Source: Xanthomonas cassavae CFBP 4642
GTDB lineage: Bacteria; Pseudomonadota; Gammaproteobacteria; Xanthomonadales; Xanthomonadaceae
Direction of reading: 5' to 3'
Length of the DNA: 59,656 nucleotides
Assembly: GCF_000454545.1 (NCBI RefSeq)
Contig: NZ_CM002139.1
Location: 2,176,730-2,236,385 of the forward strand
Under the pieces are notes generated by a model that saw only the letters and a list, made by a program, of their open reading frames with translations, was not told the origin of the DNA and ran no database searches. Position numbers and translations under genes: made by a program. Below are positions 59,101-59,656 of the stretch, one piece after another (position 1 is the first letter of the stretch; each line of letters starts with the position of its first letter).

Positions 59101-59577
59101 AGCGTGATGGCAGGGATGGGTGTCGATGCGATGATGTCTGTCGCCGGTATTGTCACTGCTGGCACGGGCGCGCGAAGCTTACTTGAGAATTCGCTAGGAA
59201 TTGGCAAGAAGTTAGACAACGTCGAGTATCAATTGGCAGGAGATGGTATCGGAGGTCCACATCGGCAAACTAGTAAGCCTGCGGGAGATGGATTGGATTC
59301 ACATCATTGTCCCGCAAAGGATTGTTACACAGCTGCTCCTATCAGCAGTAGCAGAGGTCCTGCAATTAAGATGGATCCTGACGATCACAGAAAAACTGCA
59401 AGTAATGGGTCGGGAGATGACGCTGTTGCTTACCGTGCAAAGCAGAAGGAGCTGTTAGAGCAAGGACGCTTGATGGAGGCGCAGCAGATGGATATCGATG
59501 ATATTCGCTCAAAGTTCGGCAGCAAGTACGATGATGCGATTAAGCAGATGGTGCCGACGTCCCCCCATCCTGAGTAG
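45919..59577 (+). CDS. composite 4,552-codon frame: TpsB fragment fused to TpsA hemagglutinin
   Basis: One uninterrupted frame spans a TpsB (FhaC) N-terminal two-thirds, about 85 out-of-phase codons, and a TpsA (FhaB) body without its N-terminus. Residues 1-~311 read as signal peptide, POTRA and early barrel. Residues ~312-395 (Cys/Trp/Arg-rich) are the wrong frame of fhaC. From ~396 (ELGVQGQLVAADAVALSAG) hemagglutinin repeats run to the nuclease tail. The product would carry a TpsB-type signal peptide but lacks the TPS domain needed for two-partner export, so I expect it is not secreted normally. An annotator would see one gene here; biologically it is two damaged genes. Confidence 0.8.
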   Translation: MWMRSAPLALAACLCAVAGLAAAQQSAPSSLDRREQLRQTEEIQRRQEQERQAPFAGPREDADRVDAWSTALPKEDLCFAITRVRLSGAGDAADRFAWLWKSLRRYEGRCIGRAGIDIIRRRALDRLVARGFVTTRIGVPEQDLSRGELRFELMPGRLRAVRVVSDTAGAHWKTALPLRSGDLLDLRAIEQAVEQFKRLPSQDAKIDIAPGQAPGESDLVITLQHGRRWHGVANADDSGVEATGRVQGGLDLSLDNPLGLNDLLSVGYSHDLATRDQERGTRGNSLSYSLPWGWWTLALSASSYRYHQRVDGFCRPSSPVASPAMRSWICSACCIAMAPARPRPVWWLAGGVRAVIWMVWRSVSSAAIPAALSFTSRIGAIWARCSWTCVLRIGAELGVQGQLVAADAVALSAGAVDLAQRAAVSAGTDLDLHSTAALINAGSVYAGRDLRLQAGGVANAGSITAARDAQLVVAADVVNSGTVVAGNALTVDAAQLESRGDIGSQRGDTTLRARGGIALGGNAVAGGALAVEAGSAAQLSGAVDAARLTLRSFGNAEVSGTLQTTHGDVAMVAGGELVNDALVSAAGAIDLQADGALRQRGQLRSAGALQLRGGTVEHDGVIDAGADLRVASATDLALNGTVQSAGTATLQVGNALENRANVVANGLLQIDAASLRNAQGAALSSNADAVVRTSGVLDNAGSLYSADAVQLAAGTLLQSGRIGAGNTLTATVGDAFDNTGNVVARDLLQIDAGSLRSDGQLGSEAGSVRLASRGDMRVQGVTAAATSLQASAGGDLQQAGTLTGQSVALIAGRDLTAAGTVQASTLDLQAQRALTFAAQGQVHGDASLRASSVTTRQDAVLQIGGALTLEGGAVDSRGTLDAGTDLQVRSQGDLALAGVAQGGRDVHLTAANAVRNAAHVVAGRDLTVLAQQLDNAAAGVLAGEGDVALTTVAQLANAGRVQAGGDVRLTSAALEQSGSVSAGKALNVAVAGTLDNRGSLVARDALLVDAALLRSSGQLGSERADVTLASQADLQLGGVVSAATALRANAGGDLQQSGTLTAQSLALQAGRDLAVTGAVQSASTLDLQAQRTLTVDGQISSTGNTALTGVAVTTGSAAVVKSGADISLDGSAIDSRGALDAAADLSVRSAGDLALGGVAQAGRDVALAADGALRNFAQVIAARDLGVRAASVDNAADATLGALRDLRIDVAGTLENSGTLHGERGLALSTGALLQRGRLYSGDAMSIASTGAFENVGQLVSGKDLTIGASNIVSNGQLGSVTGALTLTSQNAIDLRGVVSAATALQATAAGDLLQTGTLGAQTVSLQAGRDLTAGGTLQSASTLDLQAQRVLALNGQAQAGSVAALRGHSIATGAAAVLKSAGLITLDGAAIDSRGTLDAGSDLRVTSTGGLALAGVAQANRDAVLNAAGGLSNAAQVIEGRDLSVQAGTVTNAASGALAAEGVVTLTTGALQNAGSVQSGGDLRITAASLDQSGVANAGKALTATVTGVLDNRSSLIATDRLVVDAGNLRSSGQLGSQTATVDLSSRGEMTLQGVVAAATTLQATAAGDLQQGGSLKAQSVALHAGRDLVAAGALQSGSALDLQAQRALALNGQASSVGDATLRAATISTAQAAVLQTGGAISLDGAAIDSRGALDASTDLNLRSTGNLAVAGVAQADRAVVLSAAGTLTNAAQVVAGQNLSVTAASASNTGTGVLLAQGDTTLTIAGLLDNAGAIRAGNLLTLGVGALRQTGQAYGLRRLGLTASGAVDNRGDLIGGNGLRVEAGQLSSSGQLGSERGDVALISRGNLQLDGNLAAAAAFSAQADGSLSQSGRLSAGSSLDLHSKGDLTVAGQLSGQQTTLTSDAVLRQQGVVSGATVGLQGARIEHAGQTTAAGNLSLRAGDISVAGTVGAGIAADGNLGTGSTLSLVADRQLGVSGKLLAGGNLLLQGSQLGLAGANTRATGNAVLATAGSLDHRGADLLAGGSLTIQAGGTIDNSRLNAVGGQMQASQLSIDGGSLNNAGGRLVQSGSGLTRVGIGGAIDNTAGTVASNGQDLTITAASLENAQGRIEHAGSGNLSVTSRGALGNSSGRILTQGQLTLDASSGLNNQGGTIAAAGDAALTAASLNNTGGSVATRGLSIQTGGATDNRNGLLQASGGALTLRADSLSNAGGLVQAVASGGAGGSLRAELNRGLDNGNGIIGASTDAVITAENISSTGGSLQAARDLSVTARGQLDNHQNAKLSAGRDLTLAVAGALLNSGGQLDAGNTLTASGGLIDNTQGSIVNNGAGLTRITTGGALTNSSGNLGGRGSVVIDAASIANTSGQLVAAGDLIANTNGLNNQGGNVYAGASFLLQRAGATLDNRNGKIKAEQAVRLNLQSLSNAGGQIGAGSTTGGAGDVVIDTVGFDGGGSILAQNLLDLTLRSDYTHRAGEDLVSNGNFNLRVGGNLVNESTLKAARALDITASSITNRAGASILSNDTRLNGGTVIDNAGSISGNGALSLVANSVYNTGSIVGGNVSVNTGTLVNGADLGGATDNAAYGSALLGSTGNMNLVVRDQLLNRDARIFSLGNIAIGGAQDGGGTLVARTGVVNNFSGSIEADGSVLIAAQQLNNRRRVVNTTSVSTNPGNDDVYSGGELIEGKAIRNIQGARAPYPYTGLAPGIYRNYQVIQQEQLSSASAEGRIAAGGNILLSGSVTNNASTIAAAGVFAANQRGLGGLSDGMIVGGEQLLNQALALNQTVRQSDVEHIVTAITNDCMQPVGQKVVCYYEEEDQRLSSSTVSSSYIALGASMTGNQGVSINGANISNGAVGSDGRSISGASLTGVGAQGGLSGRTAQSAGGVGGQAVVGRANGGAGSIQVATGTSGSAGPQVGANTQDATLATSGGIVAMSVAPVMSNDSGLVRSSVDQTHVQTTASGTGVTAGANETRTRVDPATIPVTNIVGGGQTSLTQIDLPIGGLYRLSNGAATDRTAMGRAATGLGGINAWRSNGPGRRYLIETDPRFVNYDNFISSDFLLDKLGVDPEWTQTRLGDGFYEQRLVLDQITQLTGRRYLGNYADGVAQYRALLESGVAAAGQLQLSMGVGLTAAQAAALTQDIVWMVEQDYQGQTVLVPVVYLASNSLQLRGNGALIAGGNVALNATNAMSNQGVIAGADVSVTAGNLLNQGRIGGTGSVALEARNDLLNQGQIQGRDVALVAGNNLVSEASKAINGVGILSGITASNTLQLMAGNDMTLTGTRVQAGGSAALIAGNNLSLTPSALRNDNGLLRGGDGVSVTTGRDLIVSAGNDLQLHGVTIAAAGSAALQAGNNLSLTPTAGLDGKVATRTNIRTGDSLQLTAGNDLTIRQADVKAGGDLIAAAGNNLNVESVLNDSQTDSYKTRNGKTRVSTTTTTQTIDQQALTAGGNLILSAGNDVNLVAASEQHDAVQDMTKKKKGTFSSKTTTTHDAWQDNVAVTTTLSGDTVQIAAGNDLLSQGAQVASTGDVVLAAGNNLTLDTVQNTHSEEHEKTVKKSGLYGGGGFSVALGVTKKTDGLDVTEVTNTGSLVGSTDGSVTMTAGNKVAITGSDVLSATSTTIVGKEVTIAAAENTVDTVQTSKQQSAGITLGLTGGVVAAAEAAYNATKRGSEVEDDRLKVLYAAKAGYAVSDGVAEYQAAAAAGSSMGGVSLRIGIGASSASSKTTTHEETTGGSQILSEGNVTIAATSGDLNVIGSKINGENVALSAANDLNLLSNLETNTNKAENKNAGGEIGVSVGTTTGVYLTAYAGKGSAKGNSDVHAESVVTANDRLTLISGNDTTIKGAQAIGDSVLADVGGDLLIQSEQDTSDYKSKQQQAGMTLVWGFSGSSANYSQQKVNSSYTSVNEQSGIQAGNGGFDITVGGNTHLVGGAIASTADAALNRLSTESLTVDDLQNEAKAKASNIGVGAGTSGAGLAQSAASAGLSALGSANSNATSTTRSDIAAGAIEIRNKDLSALDGLERSASMLDGNSVKAIDTNKLQEQVELSQVAGEVGFRTAKEVIAARRDAATDELKAAAEDYQAATTDEERAAAVMRRDAAQSSLKQWSDGGNAKMATQVLAGVFQASLGGGSALGAAAGVAANEGFLTKLSASINKDMDGDGIAHEGSMNLASIGLGLVAGGLMGDATSGAIAASTSQQYGYYDYRDGKRQLLASDALREMAGGDEALLQGMRTLINEAIKNGADPASLAAALTTPGVANNMASMALVEASAQRQFGKSFSALDMVDQKSVLGLLGKVYVEGAQSIGLDGQPLAALGSAEKLPAVEVVGKSSGGLLHAGQLVSGVIESGGRGVERASNWLGQDTALALAYVAMAAAGGPVKTVASTLFENSAPGEFLQNKKQQYLVDPFGNFIGTYGLGAQGEQQLQSVRPASSVMAGMGVDAMMSVAGIVTAGTGARSLLENSLGIGKKLDNVEYQLAGDGIGGPHRQTSKPAGDGLDSHHCPAKDCYTAAPISSSRGPAIKMDPDDHRKTASNGSGDDAVAYRAKQKELLEQGRLMEAQQMDIDDIRSKFGSKYDDAIKQMVPTSPHPE
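48388..51438 (+). repeat. long tandem repeats in the hemagglutinin rod (774-777 bp)
   Basis: The marker (S/G)-x-LDLQAQR recurs at 48388, 49165, 49942 and 50716, spacings of 777, 777 and 774 bases, followed by a diverged copy 723 bases later at 51439. Each unit of about 258 codons repeats landmarks such as IDSRG(A/T)LDA, LAGVAQA, SSGQLGS and GDLQQ. These units are built from the shorter ~20-residue hemagglutinin turns. Such repeats recombine readily, so rod length probably varies between strains. Confidence 0.85.
54780..55290 (+). other. YLIETDP-type central domain of the hemagglutinin
   Basis: Between the two repeat blocks lies non-repetitive sequence: LPIGGLYRLSNGA, RRYLIETDPRFVNYDNFISS, FLLDKLGVDPEWTQTRLGDG and QDIVWMVEQDYQGQTVLVPVV (residues ~2955-3125). 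Sequence of this kind is shared by many large hemagglutinins and CdiA proteins, in which the FHA-1/FHA-2 boundary region takes part in receptor contact. Conservation is high here even though the 5' end of the gene is destroyed. Confidence 0.7.
59240..59577 (+). other. C-terminal SHH-signature HNH/EndoVII-type nuclease domain
   Basis: The last ~90 residues carry GLDSHHCPAKDCY (SHH at residues 4461-4463), GPAIKMDPDDHRKTASNG and FGSKYDDAIKQM. These fit the SHH class of HNH/EndoVII-fold polymorphic toxin nucleases, where the His pair and the DDH are expected to hold metal and activate water. GC content drops relative to the repeats, as usual for exchangeable toxin tips. The final residues VPTSPHPE look unrelated and may come from the adjacent IS end. 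No VENN motif was seen before it. Confidence 0.72.
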
Positions 59578-59586
59578 CAGTCGGGT

Positions 59587-59656
59587 TTAGAGTCCGGGGT
59601 TGATGATATCGCTGTTGGCCAGGTGCTGGGCATAGGCCGTCGGCGTCATTCCGCCG
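59587..59656 (-). CDS. 3' end of an IS3-family transposase (partial)
   Basis: The minus strand enters from the window edge as GGMTPTAYAQHLANSDIINP and stops at TAA 59587-59589. This is a typical C-terminus of an IS3-family OrfB integrase, where the PHSALGGMTP-type segment precedes the stop. The toxin stop lies only nine bases away, so the IS terminal repeat must overlap or include the end of the hemagglutinin gene. It occupies the place where an immunity gene is normally found. Confidence 0.6.
   Translation of the reverse strand, partial: GGMTPTAYAQHLANSDIINPGL

Larger units (their letters stand above)
47100..59577 (+). pseudogene. fhaB: fhaB/TpsA filamentous hemagglutinin lacking its TPS domain
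   Basis: The adhesin is a rod of beta-helical hemagglutinin repeats; the Xanthomonas homologue acts in attachment and biofilm. Over 4,100 codons are intact. FHA-1-type repeats run from ~47.1 to 53.7 kb, a more variable insert from ~53.7 to 54.8 kb, a YLIETDP-type domain from ~54.8 to 55.3 kb, FHA-2-type repeats (LQLTAGNDLTIRQADVKAG style) from ~55.3 to 57.6 kb, helical pretoxin sequence from ~57.6 to 59.2 kb, and a nuclease end. The signal peptide and the ~300-residue TPS secretion domain are absent because the 5' end is replaced by fhaC sequence. Confidence 0.82.

Overview
The window is GC-rich chromosomal DNA from a Xanthomonas. The X. citri/X. axonopodis group is my inference from the pgaABCD (hmsHFRS) plus fhaC-fhaB arrangement, the XVIPCD-type type IV secretion effector and the GTAG-type REP pair. 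Most of it is ordinary housekeeping sequence. Accessory DNA sits at the left edge (1-2.75 kb), in the middle (19.5-23.7 kb) and at the right end (45.9 kb onward).

Left part: a short operon of unknown genes ends in a coiled-coil membrane protein and is followed by a decayed IS1595-type transposase and another gene scrap. Next comes a probable zinc-starvation operon: an amidase, the zinc-independent GTP cyclohydrolase FolE2 and a 46-residue cysteine-containing protein, preceded by a Zur-like palindrome. After a tRNA-Glu(CTC) comes pcnB-folK-panB-panC-panD-pgi, then a Phd/zeta toxin-antitoxin pair with its own operator, a REP pair, a Tat-exported PhoX-type phosphatase, and a GH3 glucosidase lipoprotein with a sodium/sugar symporter.

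Middle: 19,510-23,742 is a decayed effector-immunity locus. Two tandem 869-bp units each carry the first ~70 codons of an effector joined to an immunity-like lipoprotein gene. They are followed by the full effector, a HEIQH metallopeptidase-like protein with a C-terminal XVIPCD, broken by one in-frame amber codon. Downstream are a GAF-GGDEF(degenerate)-EAL phosphodiesterase, a GH5 hydrolase with a LacI-type operator candidate, the RegB/RegA-type redox pair with a matching palindrome in its promoter, ispG, a PAP2 phosphatase, murB-pyrD and neighbours, an ALDH7-type dehydrogenase, tRNA-Arg(CCT), and an AraC/VOC divergent pair.

Right part: pgaABCD, with overlapping start/stop codons, makes and exports poly-N-acetylglucosamine. 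Behind a 570-bp intergenic region with a perfect CRP/Clp site lies one giant reading frame (4,552 codons). It is a composite: an fhaC (TpsB) gene with a frameshift and lost 3' end, joined to an fhaB (TpsA) gene that has lost its secretion domain. The fhaB part holds four 774-777-bp tandem repeats plus a shorter fifth, the YLIETDP-type central domain, and a C-terminal SHH-signature nuclease. An IS3-family end follows at once, where an immunity gene would be expected.

Common threads are biofilm and surface adhesion (pga, fha, EAL protein, Clp site), contact-dependent competition (XVIPCD effector, FHA toxin) and plant polysaccharide use (GH3, GH5). Several of the competition genes are visibly broken.
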